From Crenarchaeota archaeon SCGC AAA471-B05 (GTDB taxonomy: Archaea > Thermoproteota > Thermoprotei > Gearchaeales > Gearchaeaceae): a stretch of DNA of 5,156 bases. A program made the position numbers and the translations under genes. The stretch lies in assembly GCA_000380705.1 (NCBI GenBank), contig AQYM01000014.1:1-5156 (forward strand), written 5' to 3'. Below, piece after piece: positions 4,925 through 5,156 of this stretch; position 1 is the first letter of the stretch; the number at the start of each line of letters is the position of its first letter. The notes beneath the pieces were generated by a model, which saw nothing but the letters and a program-made list of their open reading frames with translations, was not told the origin of the DNA and did not search any database.

Positions 4925-5156
4925 ATGGAAGGATATTATTATAACGCGTTTGGGTGGATTGAACTTATATTATTATTTTTAATAATAATAATACTTTTTG
5001 GTTCTAAGAAGCTTCCCGAACTTGCTAGAGGATTAGGTGAGGCTGTAAGAGAGTTTCGAAAGGCTATGAGTGAAACTGAAAGTATACAAAAACAACTTGT
5101 TACATCGCCCCAAACTTCTTATCAACATTCTCAATACCAAGAGGATCCTTTAATTA
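4925..5156 (+). CDS. tatA: Twin-arginine translocase subunit TatA (partial, runs off the right edge)
   Basis: TatA oligomerises at the substrate-loaded TatC complex and enables passage of folded proteins across the cytoplasmic membrane. From the ATG at 4925, 77 codons are open to the window end. A short N-terminal stretch (MEGYYYNA) leads into one hydrophobic helix starting FGWIELI and running through about residue 25. Next comes the hallmark hinge FGSKKLPELAR (25-35), then an amphipathic helix with GLGEAVREFRKAM (36-48), and then a Gln/Ser/Thr-rich polar tail. The FG-x-KKLPEL signature and topology are diagnostic for the TatA/TatB/TatE family. Archaea generally have TatA-type proteins rather than separate TatB, so tatA is the best name. 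The pairing with divergent tatC supports this. The missing C-terminus is probably short. Confidence 0.95.
   Translation, partial: MEGYYYNAFGWIELILLFLIIIILFGSKKLPELARGLGEAVREFRKAMSETESIQKQLVTSPQTSYQHSQYQEDPLI

Overview
The window is compact, strongly AT-rich and archaeal. The evidence is the archaeal (class I) CCA-adding enzyme, an archaeal-only UPF0200 P-loop kinase-like protein, a minimal archaeal protein kinase with HGEL/DFE motifs, absent or weak Shine-Dalgarno sites, and TATA-like boxes about 27 nt upstream of start codons. A thermophilic TACK-type archaeon (Thermoproteota or a relative) is plausible, but I cannot assign a genus. No rRNA, tRNA, CRISPR array or insertion sequence was seen, and no stretch over 300 bases lacks a gene.

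Left part (1-2430). The minus strand carries thpR (RNA 2',3'-cyclic phosphodiesterase / 2'-5' RNA ligase) followed by cca, with a 4-nt ATGA overlap; cca runs off the left edge after 325 codons. A UPF0200 kinase-like gene is transcribed divergently from thpR but stops about 45-50 residues short. The cause is visible: bases 1-95 are an exact inverted repeat of 1949-2043, and both copies lie inside the cca reading frame. From 1949 the plus strand is cca sequence, and from 2044 to 2430 it holds the missing C-terminal part of the same enzyme. Joining codons 1-325 (minus strand) to 2044-2430 (plus strand) gives one 453-residue CCA-adding enzyme. The window therefore contains an inverted join. It is most likely an amplification or assembly chimera, less likely a real inversion or inverted duplication. 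Flipping 96-1948 would repair cca but not UPF0200, which argues against a functional DNA switch.

Middle and right part (2411-5156). A small COG2112-type protein kinase overlaps the end of cca by 20 nt, so the native order is probably UPF0200 <- / -> thpR-cca-kinase. Converging on it is an operon of tatC and a long-form ThiF/MoeB/HesA E1-like adenylyltransferase, overlapping by 8 nt. tatA starts 35 nt from tatC on the opposite strand and runs off the right edge. TatA and TatC are partners in twin-arginine export of folded proteins. The E1-like protein probably activates a ubiquitin-like sulfur carrier, which is not in the window.

I did not find a convincing previously undescribed system. The genes belong to recognisable housekeeping families, and the most notable signal is the inverted repeat that splits cca and truncates UPF0200.
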